Assembly: GCA_003543235.1 (NCBI GenBank)
Contig: DPJA01000030.1
Coordinates: forward strand, 1 to 64,000
DNA: 64,000 nt
Origin: Lachnospiraceae bacterium
GTDB taxonomy: Bacteria; Bacillota; Clostridia; Lachnospirales; Anaerotignaceae
Direction of reading: 5' to 3'
Each line of letters begins with the position of its first letter. Positions within the stretch are counted from its first letter, which is position 1. Shown here one piece after another: positions 27,112-35,058 of this stretch. The notes below the pieces were generated by a model. That model saw only the letters and a list, made by a program, of their open reading frames with translations. It was not told where the DNA came from and did no database searches. A program made the translations under genes and the position numbers.

Positions 27112-27139
27112 TTGACCGATGTACAAAACATGGTATAAT
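27112..27139 (+). promoter_or_regulatory. Promoter of uppP
   Basis: TTGACC (27112-27117), 16-base spacer and TATAAT (27134-27139). A second TTGACA upstream near 27080 has no good -10. Confidence 0.65.
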
Positions 27140-27222
27140 TTATTAATTAATTTGGTGTGCTAAGAACTTAAAAATAAGCGTAAGTATAGTTTTATTGAAA
27201 TTCATTTTGGGAGGAAAAATTG

Positions 27223-28044
27223 ATGGTAGAGTTTTTTAAGGCAGTGCTTTTTGGCATAGTGGAGGGCGTAACAGAGTGGTTACCTATAAGTAGCACCGGT
27301 CATATGATTTTGCTTAACGAATTTATAACCTTGGATGTAAGCAAAAGATTTTGGGATATGTTTGAGGTTGTTATTCAGTTGGGTGCAATACTTGCCGTTG
27401 TGCTGTTATTTTGGAACAAACTGTGGCCTTTTACAAGAAAAAATGGACATATAAAAATTAAAAAAAGTACATTTTTTATGTGGTGCAAAATAATTGCTGC
27501 GTGTATGCCTGCGGCAATAGTTGGTCTGTTGTTTGATGATAAAATAAATGAATTGTTTTATAACTATCAAACAGTTGCCATTGCCCTAATTGTGTTTGGC
27601 ATTATGTTTATAGTTATAGAAAACAGAAACAAATATATTAAACCACATATAAATAGTATTAATGAAATTACATTTAAAACAGCTATAATTATTGGACTTT
27701 TTCAGCTTATTGCGGCAGTTTTTCCTGGTACATCTCGTTCTGGAGCCACTATTGTTGGTGCATTGGTTATTGGTGTATCACGAGTGACGGCGGCAGAATT
27801 TACTTTCTTTTTGGCGGTGCCAATTATGTTTGGTGCAAGTCTTTTAAAAATAATAAAATTTGGAGCAGCGTTTACAGGTTTAGAGGCTATGATTTTGGGA
27901 ATAGGCATGGTTGTAGCATTTGCTGTATCGGTTTTGACTATTAAATTTTTAATGGGATATATTAAAAAGCATAATTTTAAAGTATTTGGATGGTACAGGA
28001 TAATGCTTGGTTTGCTAATACTTGGTTATTTTATGATTATATAA
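27223..28044 (+). CDS. uppP: Undecaprenyl-diphosphatase (BacA/UppP)
   Basis: A 273-residue membrane phosphatase that recycles undecaprenyl diphosphate for wall synthesis and gives low-level bacitracin tolerance. Signatures are GIVEGVTEWLPISSTGHMIL at the N-terminus and FPGTSRSGATIVGAL in the second half, with about eight membrane segments. GGGAGG is 8 bases before the ATG at 27223. It stands alone between its promoter and a terminator. Confidence 0.96.
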   Translation: MVEFFKAVLFGIVEGVTEWLPISSTGHMILLNEFITLDVSKRFWDMFEVVIQLGAILAVVLLFWNKLWPFTRKNGHIKIKKSTFFMWCKIIAACMPAAIVGLLFDDKINELFYNYQTVAIALIVFGIMFIVIENRNKYIKPHINSINEITFKTAIIIGLFQLIAAVFPGTSRSGATIVGALVIGVSRVTAAEFTFFLAVPIMFGASLLKIIKFGAAFTGLEAMILGIGMVVAFAVSVLTIKFLMGYIKKHNFKVFGWYRIMLGLLILGYFMII

Positions 28045-28047
28045 AAG

Positions 28048-28092
28048 GAAAAGCCGTAGGTGAAAAAACACTTCACGGCTTTGTTTTTTTTG
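28048..28092 (+). terminator. Rho-independent terminator after uppP
   Basis: AAAGCCGT (28050-28057) pairs with ACGGCTTT, with inner GGTG/CACT pairing, followed by GTTTTTTTTTG. It touches the -35 box of the next gene. Confidence 0.88.
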
Positions 28093-28121
28093 TTGACAAA
28101 AAATAAAATATATAATAATAT
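28093..28121 (+). promoter_or_regulatory. Promoter of the arsR-family/metal ATPase operon
   Basis: A perfect TTGACA (28093-28098), 17-base spacer and TAATAT (28116-28121). The operator dyad at 28126-28145 begins 5 bases after the -10. Confidence 0.6.
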
Positions 28122-28125
28122 AAAC

Positions 28126-28145
28126 ATATGAACGCATATTCATAT
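28126..28145. promoter_or_regulatory. ArsR/SmtB-type operator dyad, site 1
   Basis: ATATGAA (28126-28132), 6 bases, TTCATAT (28139-28145): a perfect inverted repeat at the transcription start. ArsR/SmtB metal sensors such as CzrA and CadC bind TGAA-N6-TTCA dyads. Confidence 0.75.
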
Positions 28146-28163
28146 AAGGAGAGGAAGATTTCC

Positions 28164-28514
28164 ATGGAGGAAAAACACTGTTCTATGTGTCAAAGCACAA
28201 TGCAAGACATTGATGAAAATTTAAAAGAAGAATTTATATATGATGTGGCAGATTTTTTTAAGGTTTTTGGAGATTCTACAAGGATAAAACTTCTACATTT
28301 GTTGTTGGAAAGAGAAATGTGTGTGGGTGATATTGCAGATAAGCTGGACATGAGTCAATCTGCAGTTTCCCATCAGCTTAGAGTATTAAGAAATAACGAC
28401 TTAGTAAAGTATCGCAAGGAAGGTAAAACGGTTTATTATTCTTTAGATGATAGCCATGTAGAGAACGTGCTTAGACAAGGAATTGGACATATTAAACACA
28501 AAAAATCATATTAA
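28164..28514 (+). CDS. ArsR/SmtB-family metal-responsive repressor
   Basis: A 116-residue winged helix-turn-helix repressor (VGDIADKLDMSQSAVSHQLRVLRNNDLVKYRKEGKTVYYSLDD). DNA binding is relieved by metal. The alpha-3N cysteine pair ELCVCDL of CadC-type sensors is replaced by EMCVGDI, leaving one Cys, but the C-terminal helix carries DSHVENVLRQGIGHIKHKK, the D-x-H...H-x-x-H pattern of zinc sites in CzrA/SmtB. N-terminal CSMC (Cys6, Cys9) may also bind metal. AAGGAGAGG selects the ATG at 28164. Confidence 0.9.
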   Translation: MEEKHCSMCQSTMQDIDENLKEEFIYDVADFFKVFGDSTRIKLLHLLLEREMCVGDIADKLDMSQSAVSHQLRVLRNNDLVKYRKEGKTVYYSLDDSHVENVLRQGIGHIKHKKSY

Positions 28515-28549
28515 AAAACTACATCAAAGAGTAAAAAATTTTATACTAT

Positions 28550-28569
28550 ACATGAATGATTGTTCATGC
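28550..28569. promoter_or_regulatory. ArsR/SmtB-type operator dyad, site 2
   Basis: ACATGAA (28550-28556), 6 bases, TTCATGC (28563-28569): the same ATGAA-N6-TTCAT core as site 1, directly before the ATPase gene. A TATACT at 28542-28547 lies just upstream, so the ATPase may have a second regulated promoter. Confidence 0.6.
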
Positions 28570-28596
28570 AAACAAATATTAAAATGAGGTGATAGA

Positions 28597-30693
28597 ATGG
28601 AAAAAATGGTTATAGAGTTGAAGGGGCTTACCTGCTCGCACTGTGGCGGTAAAATTGAGAATGATGTACAAAAACTTAATGGAGTTGTAAATGCAACCTT
28701 AAATTTGATGAAGCAAGAGCTTGCGGTGGAGTTTAAAGAGGATAAAAAAAGAATATTGGAAGATGTAAAGATAATAACCAATAAGTACGAACCAGATGTG
28801 AAGGTAGGGCTAAAAGACCAAGGGCATAGTGGGGAAGACCATCAAGATGAAGAAAATACAAAAATTATAATAATTAGATTTGCAGTAGGGATTTTAATGT
28901 TTATTGCTGCAGTTGCTATTAAAGAGCCACAGTGGCTTAGTACAGGACTTTTTATGGGTGCATACTTTATTTTTGGCGGAGATGTTCTTGTGCGTGCTAT
29001 AAAAAATATTTCTAAGGGTCAGATTTTTGATGAAAACTTTTTAATGTCCATAGCCACTGTTGGTGCAATTGCTATAGGTGAAATGCCAGAGGCAGTTTTT
29101 GTAATGCTGTTTTATCAGGTGGGAGAATTTTTTCAGAGTTTAGCTGTGGAAAAAAGCAGAAAATCAATAAGAAGTCTTATGGATATAAGACCCGACCATG
29201 CAAACCTTTTGGCAGATGAAAAGATAGTGAAAACAAGACCTGAAGAAATTTCTATTGATGATATAATTGTGGTTAAACCTGGTGAAAGAGTACCACTTGA
29301 TGGAGTTGTAATTGATGGTGAAAGTGCTGTAGATACATCGGCATTAACAGGCGAAAGCGTACCCAAAAAGGTATACGTAAACAGTGAGGTTTTAAGTGGA
29401 AGTATTAATACAAGTGGATTGCTTAAAATACGTGTAACACAGGTTTTTGAAAAGTCTACAGTGGTAAAAATACTTGAACTTACGGAAAATGCGGCATCAA
29501 AAAAGACAAAAGCAGAACAGTTTATAACGAAATTTGCTAGAATTTATACGCCAATTGTTGTTTTATGTGCAGTTGTGTTGGCAGTTGTACCTCCTATTTT
29601 TACTTCAGAGGCAGATTTAAAAATGTGGATAGGAAGGGCACTTATTTTTCTTGTTGTTTCTTGTCCATGTGCATTGGTGCTTTCGGTTCCGCTGGGATTT
29701 TTCTCGGGAATAGGTGAAGCCTCAAAAAATGGGATACTTGTTAAGGGCAGTAACTATCTGCAGGCATTGTGTAAAATAAATACTGTTGTTATGGATAAAA
29801 CAGGTACAATAACTGAGGGTGTTTTTGAGGTAACTGAAATTAAAGCCAATGGAGTTGATGAAGCAGAGCTTCTTAAACTTGGGGCATATGCCGAAAAAAT
29901 GTCTAATCATCCAATTGCAAAAAGCATTGTAAATAAATACGAAGTAGATGAACCAATTGATGTGTCAAAAATAAGTGACTATGAGGAAATTGGTGGATAT
30001 GGCGTATCAGCTGTGGTTGAGGGCAAAAAAATATTTGCGGGCAACTTGAGGCTTATGAAAAGAGAAAACATTTTATGTGATGAGTTTAACGGCATGGGCA
30101 GTGTTGTTTATTTAGGTGCAAATGGTAAATATTTTGGACGGATTGTGGTTAGTGACAGAATTAAGAAAGACAGCGAGAAGGCTATTAAAGCTATTAAGTC
30201 AATGGGCATTAAAAACACAGTGATATTAACAGGTGACAGTAAAAAAAATGCAGATATGGTTTGTGAAGCTGTTGGTGCAGATGTTGTTTACAGCCAACTT
30301 TTACCACAGGACAAAGTTAAAAAAGTGGAAGAATTATATTCAGAAAACAGCTACAGCAAGATATTGTTTGTAGGGGATGGAATAAATGATGCACCTGTTC
30401 TTAGCCGTGCAGAGGTTGGTATTGCAATGGGCGGAGTGGGCAGTGACGCAGCAATTGAAGCGGCAGATGTGGTTATTATGAATGACGATTTAATGAAGAT
30501 TGCAAACGCAATAAAAATAGCACGTAATACAAACACAATAGTAATGCAAAATATTGTTTTTGCTCTTGGTGTAAAGGCAGTTGTCCTTGCTATGGGTGCA
30601 ATGGGTATGGCAACTATGTGGATGGCAGTATTTGCAGATGTTGGAGTGGCATTTATAGCAGTTCTTAATTCAATGAGAAAAAAATTGAAATAA
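28597..30693 (+). CDS. P1B-type heavy-metal ATPase (Zn/Cd/Pb exporter)
   Basis: A 698-residue ATP-driven exporter. An N-terminal HMA domain has the metal site GLTCSHCGGK. The transmembrane metal motif is Cys356-Pro-Cys358. The phosphorylated Asp400 is in DKTGTITEG, the phosphatase loop is ALTGESVP, the HP motif is SNHPIAKSI, and the hinge is GDGINDAPVL. The last segment carries FADVGVAFIAVLNSMR, the P1B-2 Asp signature for Zn2+/Cd2+/Pb2+ instead of Cu+. A short His/Asp-rich linker (GHSGEDHQDEEN) follows the HMA domain. Pairing with the ArsR repressor and twin operators supports zinc or cadmium efflux. Confidence 0.95.
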   Translation: MEKMVIELKGLTCSHCGGKIENDVQKLNGVVNATLNLMKQELAVEFKEDKKRILEDVKIITNKYEPDVKVGLKDQGHSGEDHQDEENTKIIIIRFAVGILMFIAAVAIKEPQWLSTGLFMGAYFIFGGDVLVRAIKNISKGQIFDENFLMSIATVGAIAIGEMPEAVFVMLFYQVGEFFQSLAVEKSRKSIRSLMDIRPDHANLLADEKIVKTRPEEISIDDIIVVKPGERVPLDGVVIDGESAVDTSALTGESVPKKVYVNSEVLSGSINTSGLLKIRVTQVFEKSTVVKILELTENAASKKTKAEQFITKFARIYTPIVVLCAVVLAVVPPIFTSEADLKMWIGRALIFLVVSCPCALVLSVPLGFFSGIGEASKNGILVKGSNYLQALCKINTVVMDKTGTITEGVFEVTEIKANGVDEAELLKLGAYAEKMSNHPIAKSIVNKYEVDEPIDVSKISDYEEIGGYGVSAVVEGKKIFAGNLRLMKRENILCDEFNGMGSVVYLGANGKYFGRIVVSDRIKKDSEKAIKAIKSMGIKNTVILTGDSKKNADMVCEAVGADVVYSQLLPQDKVKKVEELYSENSYSKILFVGDGINDAPVLSRAEVGIAMGGVGSDAAIEAADVVIMNDDLMKIANAIKIARNTNTIVMQNIVFALGVKAVVLAMGAMGMATMWMAVFADVGVAFIAVLNSMRKKLK

Positions 30694-30735
30694 GATACAA
30701 AAAAAGCTGTACTACTACAAATTTTGATAAAACCA

Positions 30736-30764
30736 TTGTATTTTGTCATAGTAAATGCTAAACT
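30736..30764 (+). promoter_or_regulatory. Possible promoter of the lysine-rich membrane protein gene
   Basis: TTGTAT (30736-30741), 17-base spacer, TAAACT (30759-30764), about 107 bases before the start codon. No terminator is evident after the ATPase gene. Confidence 0.4.
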
Positions 30765-30870
30765 ACTGATTAAAACTAGGGATAGAAAAATATGTCAAAA
30801 TTTTTGTAATTCTGAAATTTTAGCCTAAAGGTTAGAATAGGTTAATGATTTTAAAAGGTGGGGTAGCAGG

Positions 30871-31899
30871 TTGGCAAAAGATATGGTGGAAAAAGTGAAG
30901 AAAGAAAAAAAGCCCAAGATTAAAAAGCCTAAAAAACCTAAAGTAAATAAACCAAAAAAGATTAAAAAAGAAAAGAAGCCAATGAGCAAAAAGAAATTAA
31001 TAATTATTATTATTTTACTTCTTATTGTTGCTGGTAGTGCAGCAGCTGGTTATTTTCTTATGTTTGATAAGAAAGAACCAGCAGAAGAGGAAATACAAGA
31101 ACCGCCAAAATATGACTATTTTGCCTTGGATGCCGACCAAATTGATTCTATTACAAAAATCGTTGGATATAGGGCTATTGCTGATGCTTACGGAAAGGAT
31201 ATTGTTTTTGAACCTTTGCCTGTAGATGGCGAAGAAGTAAAAAAGAAAAAAGACGAAGAAACAGCAACAGAAGAAACGGCTAAAGAAGAAACAGCTACAG
31301 ATGGTGCGGATAAAGAAGAAACGGCTGCGGATGGTACGGCTGCAGATGGGGAACAGGCAGTCCCTGAGGAAACAACAGCAACCTATGTTTACACAGATAT
31401 TGAAACTGCATCTGCAGATGTTAAGAAATATGTTACATACCTTATGGATAAGCTTGGATTTAAAGAGGTCTTTCCTTTTTACATTGACAGCCCAGCTGGT
31501 TATATTTCCCTAAGTAAAGATTCGGCAACAGAGGGTTATACAATACAAATTGATATTGATTACACAAAAGACGATTATACCTGTATTTTGCAGAAAATTA
31601 AAAAACCTGAAGAAAAGAAAGCAGCTAAATCAACCATTAGCAGGAAGGCGGCGTTGGATATAATAAAGAAAACGCCTATAGAAGTTTTGGGTATTGACGA
31701 AAGCCTGGATAATTTAATTTTGATAGGTGAACCAGGGCATAGTACGGTAGAGGGAATGGACTGCTACGGTGTTCATGTGTACAAAAATGTTAATGATAAT
31801 AAGTCTACAGTGATTTTAGGAACATATTATGTTGCTTCAGACCGTAAAACAATATACAAATATGATGTTATGAATGATGTATACACAAAAATAAAATAG
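30871..31899 (+). CDS. Lysine-rich membrane-anchored protein of unknown function
   Basis: 342 residues in three parts. The first ~44 are cytosolic and almost all Lys/Pro (KKPKIKKPKKPKVNKPKK-like). One membrane segment follows (LIIIIILLLIVAGSAAAGYFLMF, ~47-69), then an extracytoplasmic region. The latter contains a Thr/Glu/Ala/Asp low-complexity stretch with repeated EETA and TADG units (~130-165), and a C-terminal globular part of about 170 residues. TTG at 30871 with AAGGTGGGG 8 bases before. I recognise no family. The polycation may bind nucleic acid or acidic lipid, which is speculation. Confidence 0.75.
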   Translation: MAKDMVEKVKKEKKPKIKKPKKPKVNKPKKIKKEKKPMSKKKLIIIIILLLIVAGSAAAGYFLMFDKKEPAEEEIQEPPKYDYFALDADQIDSITKIVGYRAIADAYGKDIVFEPLPVDGEEVKKKKDEETATEETAKEETATDGADKEETAADGTAADGEQAVPEETTATYVYTDIETASADVKKYVTYLMDKLGFKEVFPFYIDSPAGYISLSKDSATEGYTIQIDIDYTKDDYTCILQKIKKPEEKKAAKSTISRKAALDIIKKTPIEVLGIDESLDNLILIGEPGHSTVEGMDCYGVHVYKNVNDNKSTVILGTYYVASDRKTIYKYDVMNDVYTKIK

Positions 31900-31906
31900 T
31901 AATAAA

Positions 31907-31955
31907 ATAAGGAACACATTTCAGGGCAAAAAACCTTGAATGTGTTCCTTTTGTA
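31907..31955. terminator. Bidirectional terminator
   Basis: AAGGAACACATT pairs with AATGTGTTCCTT, with inner CAGGG/CCTTG pairing, and ends in TTTTGT. It lies between convergent genes and could serve both. Confidence 0.85.
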
Positions 31956-31974
31956 TATTTATAAGTTGAATATA

Positions 31975-32628
31975 TTATAAATTAAGCCATTTTTCATAGT
32001 TGTCAGCAAGATTCTGTATATCATTTATTAGCTTGCAGGTGTGATAACCGTCAGCTGCTTCGTGAGCCACAGATATGGCAAATGGAAGTAGAATTTTACC
32101 GTTTTCAGCAAAATATTTACCTATAGTTATTATTGGGAAAAGCATTCCATTGTTGTTCATGGGTACGATGGATAGGTTTGTAAAGCTAAGCCACGGTACG
32201 CATGATATAGGGAAAAAATTAGGTGGCTGATTATCTTTTGCTTTTATTCCATGAAACTTTTTACCGTTTTCCATATCGGTATTAGCGGCTTTAAGGAATA
32301 AAGAGAAATTATCATTATAGTCTGTCCAAATGTCTGAAAAGGTTTTGTCATCATCATGAAAAACTGTGTAGGAGGGATTTATTTTATCCCAATAGCCCAG
32401 CTCCCCATGCTTGTTGTAGGTCATTCTGAATTCTTGATTTTGGTTAATGGCTTTTGTACAAATATAAATAAATGTTGGATAAAACTTGATATTATATTGG
32501 CGTACAGCAAACAAAAGCTTTGTAATATCTATATTATATGTCATGCTATAGCGGCATTTTATAAAATCTGCATAATAGTTAAAATGTTCTCTGCGTGGAT
32601 AGGTATTCATATCTATGGGAATAAACAT
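31975..32628 (-). CDS. Chloramphenicol acetyltransferase-like protein
   Basis: 217 residues, the length of type A CAT enzymes, which acetylate chloramphenicol with acetyl-CoA as trimers. The family catalytic motif HHxxxDG appears as AHEAADGYH, keeping the base His189 and the DG pair but with Ala for the first His. The N-terminal RREHFNYY, SYTVFHDDDKTFSDIWTDY and NPPFFPIS-like NFFPISCVPWLSFTNLSI regions also fit. The fold family is clear; whether it acts on chloramphenicol is not. It is downstream of, and probably co-transcribed with, the PHP phosphatase gene. No mobile-element sequence lies nearby, so it looks resident. Confidence 0.85.
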   Translation of the reverse strand: MFIPIDMNTYPRREHFNYYADFIKCRYSMTYNIDITKLLFAVRQYNIKFYPTFIYICTKAINQNQEFRMTYNKHGELGYWDKINPSYTVFHDDDKTFSDIWTDYNDNFSLFLKAANTDMENGKKFHGIKAKDNQPPNFFPISCVPWLSFTNLSIVPMNNNGMLFPIITIGKYFAENGKILLPFAISVAHEAADGYHTCKLINDIQNLADNYEKWLNL

Positions 32629-32642
32629 GGCTTTTCCTCCAT

Positions 32643-33452
32643 TTATATATTGATTTTTACAAACGACGGTTTCTGGTTTTGAAAAGTTGTTATAAAGTTA
32701 AAACCAGCCGATTTAAGCATTTTGTATGCAGTTTCAAAATCTCTTGTGATGTCACTTGACACATGTGCATCACTGCCGACGGTTATAATTTCACCGCCAA
32801 GTTGTTTATATCGCTTTACCAATGGAAGCTGTGGATGGGTATGACCAAGACCATAGCGAAAGCCAGATGTGTTTATTTCTATGCCCTTGCCTTTTTCTAT
32901 AAGAGCCTTTAAAATTTCATCGGTAATAAAAGCAAATTCCTCATAATTCATGGTTTTGTCAATATAATTTCCATAGCGGTTAATAAAATCAATATGACCA
33001 TAAACATTAAAAACTGGGCAATTTTTAATGTTTCCAAGCACATCATTGAAATAATTAACATAAGCATCGTGCTTCGTTTTGCCATCAAAAAAAATGTCGT
33101 TGCATAGATCTAGCTTATTTACACAGTGGGTACTGCCAATTATAAAATCATAGTAGTTGCTCTTAACCAGGTTAAGTATTAGAGGATAAACGTGTGGCTG
33201 AAGACCTATTTCAACACCAATAATTATTTTTATTTGATTTGAATATTTTTCTTTTAAATAATCTACTTGTTTACGATAATCTGCATAGTCAAACATAAAG
33301 GGATAGTCTAAATCGGGATAGTCAAAGTCTATGTGGTCTGTAACGGCTATCTCTTTAAGACCCAATTTTATAGCGTGCTGTATATTTTGCTCCATGGGCG
33401 TTTGGCTGTCAGAGGAAAAGTTTGAATGAGTGTGGTAATCTGCAAAAAACAT
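32643..33452 (-). CDS. PHP-family histidinol-phosphatase (HisK/HisJ type)
   Basis: A 269-residue trinuclear-metal phosphoesterase. Metal ligands sit in DYHTHSNFSSD (His7, His9), AVTDHIDFD, GVEIG, GSTHCV, YGHIDFI and GSDAH. Family members dephosphorylate histidinol phosphate in histidine synthesis. No other his genes are in the window, so a different phosphoester substrate is possible. It lies 14 bases before the CAT-like gene in the same direction. Confidence 0.88.
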   Translation of the reverse strand: MFFADYHTHSNFSSDSQTPMEQNIQHAIKLGLKEIAVTDHIDFDYPDLDYPFMFDYADYRKQVDYLKEKYSNQIKIIIGVEIGLQPHVYPLILNLVKSNYYDFIIGSTHCVNKLDLCNDIFFDGKTKHDAYVNYFNDVLGNIKNCPVFNVYGHIDFINRYGNYIDKTMNYEEFAFITDEILKALIEKGKGIEINTSGFRYGLGHTHPQLPLVKRYKQLGGEIITVGSDAHVSSDITRDFETAYKMLKSAGFNFITTFQNQKPSFVKINI

Positions 33453-33675
33453 TAATAATCATCTCCTTTAGCATAAAATTATAACACATTATTTAAAATA
33501 ATTAAACACATTGCAGATGTTATTAAGCAGGCACAAAGTGGAAGTATAAAAGTGTGTTTTAAACTTTAATGATATTTATAAAAAATGCTGTTAATTTTTT
33601 ATGGAAAATAGTATAATAATATTTGTATATATAATTATCGGGATAGCTAAAATGTTGTATGTTTGGGGGGTTAGT

Positions 33676-34671
33676 ATGAAGAAAATTGTGACAATGCTTT
33701 TACTTATTTTTTCTATAATTTTTTCAACAAACGTATTTGCAGGTGACCTTAACATAAAGTTTGAAAACTATGGTTGGTACGAGGACGATATTTACAATAA
33801 CGGTAAAAAGGAAAAAGTATGGATTGTACCTTATGGTGGAAGCTATAGGGTGGACAAAGAAAATAGCTCCATTGATATGAATAGTTTTTCTTTATATTAT
33901 GAAATGGTTGATGTGTTTCCTGAGCCTGAATACTATAACGGAAGACCAATTTATTCAATGCATTTGGACGTTGGTACTCAAAAAGGACTTGAATGGTACG
34001 GCCAGATAGCTACATTTATTGGCAGCGGAAGGTATGATGGCCCTGACACAGAGTATTTTTTTGGCAGAGTGGAAATGATTTATGTTGATACAGGTGATGA
34101 TAGTGACAATTTGACTTACAGTGATTTTGCTAATGGAATTTTTAGCGGGAAGTATCCTATGACTGACCCAATGCCAAAGGATTTTTACTGCCTTACAGCA
34201 ACAAAAAAAGGAACAATGGATGAGATTGAAACATGGTATTTTAAGGTGCTTCCATATGAGTATGCTGTACCAGTGAATGTAAATGCTGGAGTATTTGGAA
34301 ATGATGTAAGCTTTAACGCTTACAACATTAAAGGATATAACTACATCAAAATAAGAGATATGGCGGCGGCTTTTAAGGGCACGGATTATGCTTTTAATGC
34401 ACAATGGGATGAAATAGGAAGCACACTTAGAATATTAACAGGTGAAGAATGCAAAGATGTTATTTCTACCGAAATCAGAAGTAGTGAATATGCCCATGCC
34501 GTACACAGTAACGGAGGTATTATTTGCATGAATGATGAAGAGTGTGCAAGTAAAAGTGTGGAATGCTACAATATAAACGGGTATAACTATTATAAAACAA
34601 GAGATATTGCCGATTTGCTTGGTTTTTGTGTAAACTATAATAGCGTAACAGGTAAAATTGAATTTAAGTAA
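33676..34671 (+). CDS. Secreted protein with C-terminal stalk-like repeats
   Basis: 331 residues with a clear signal peptide (MKKIVTMLLLIFSIIFSTNVFA). The middle part is rich in Tyr, Asp and Gly and is not recognised. The C-terminus carries two related units, NIKGYNYIKIRDMAAAF...STLRILTG and NINGYNYYKTRDIADLLGF...TGKIEFK. These resemble the copper-amine-oxidase-N-like or stalk repeats common in secreted clostridial proteins (Y-hydrophobic-RD-hydrophobic core). GGGGGG shortly before the ATG at 33676 supports this start over an upstream ATG at 33601, which would bury the signal peptide. Function unknown. Confidence 0.75.
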   Translation: MKKIVTMLLLIFSIIFSTNVFAGDLNIKFENYGWYEDDIYNNGKKEKVWIVPYGGSYRVDKENSSIDMNSFSLYYEMVDVFPEPEYYNGRPIYSMHLDVGTQKGLEWYGQIATFIGSGRYDGPDTEYFFGRVEMIYVDTGDDSDNLTYSDFANGIFSGKYPMTDPMPKDFYCLTATKKGTMDEIETWYFKVLPYEYAVPVNVNAGVFGNDVSFNAYNIKGYNYIKIRDMAAAFKGTDYAFNAQWDEIGSTLRILTGEECKDVISTEIRSSEYAHAVHSNGGIICMNDEECASKSVECYNINGYNYYKTRDIADLLGFCVNYNSVTGKIEFK

Positions 34672-34724
34672 TTGTAAAAATTACATGAATTTTCAAAGCC
34701 TTGTAATTAACCTGTTAAAAAAAC

Positions 34725-34752
34725 TTGACACAAGGGTCTATTGTGCTATAAT
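34725..34752 (+). promoter_or_regulatory. Promoter of the thrS T-box transcript
   Basis: TTGACA (34725-34730), 16-base spacer, TATAAT (34747-34752): both hexamers perfect. Confidence 0.8.
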
Positions 34753-34770
34753 TCACTTATACAAGTAAAA

Positions 34771-34982
34771 CAATGATGGGGAAAGTAGTTTTATGTACGG
34801 TTTTATCAGAGAAAAAACACCAAGGCTGCAAGTGTTTTTAAACCTGTAAAATGAAGACTACCTCGGAGTGACTCTAACCAAGTCCGCATAGCTGCGTTAT
34901 GGCTAAAATTAAGTGGTTTATTCAATTAGGGTGGAACCGCGGGAATTTGAATTTTTAAGTTCTCGTCCCTTTTTCTTTTATG
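34771..34982 (+). ncRNA. T-box leader of thrS
   Basis: The hallmark T-box AGGGTGGAACCGCGGG is at 34928-34943. Before it stem I can be closed by GTAGT (34785-34789) with ACTAC (34857-34861), and a stem III hairpin CCGCATAGCTGCGTTATGG lies at 34884-34902. After it an intrinsic terminator (GGGA...TCCC, TTTTTCTTTT) ends near 34980. Uncharged tRNA-Thr would favour the antiterminator. The UGGA bulge would pair with a tRNA ending UCCA. ACT or ACC near 34857-34862 are candidate Thr specifiers; I could not fix which. Confidence 0.95.
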
Positions 34983-35058
34983 CAAAGGAAAAAGTGGCGA
35001 GAGCTTTTTTGTTTGTCTATACAATATATCTCGCATAAATTTGAAAGGAGTAGTTAAA

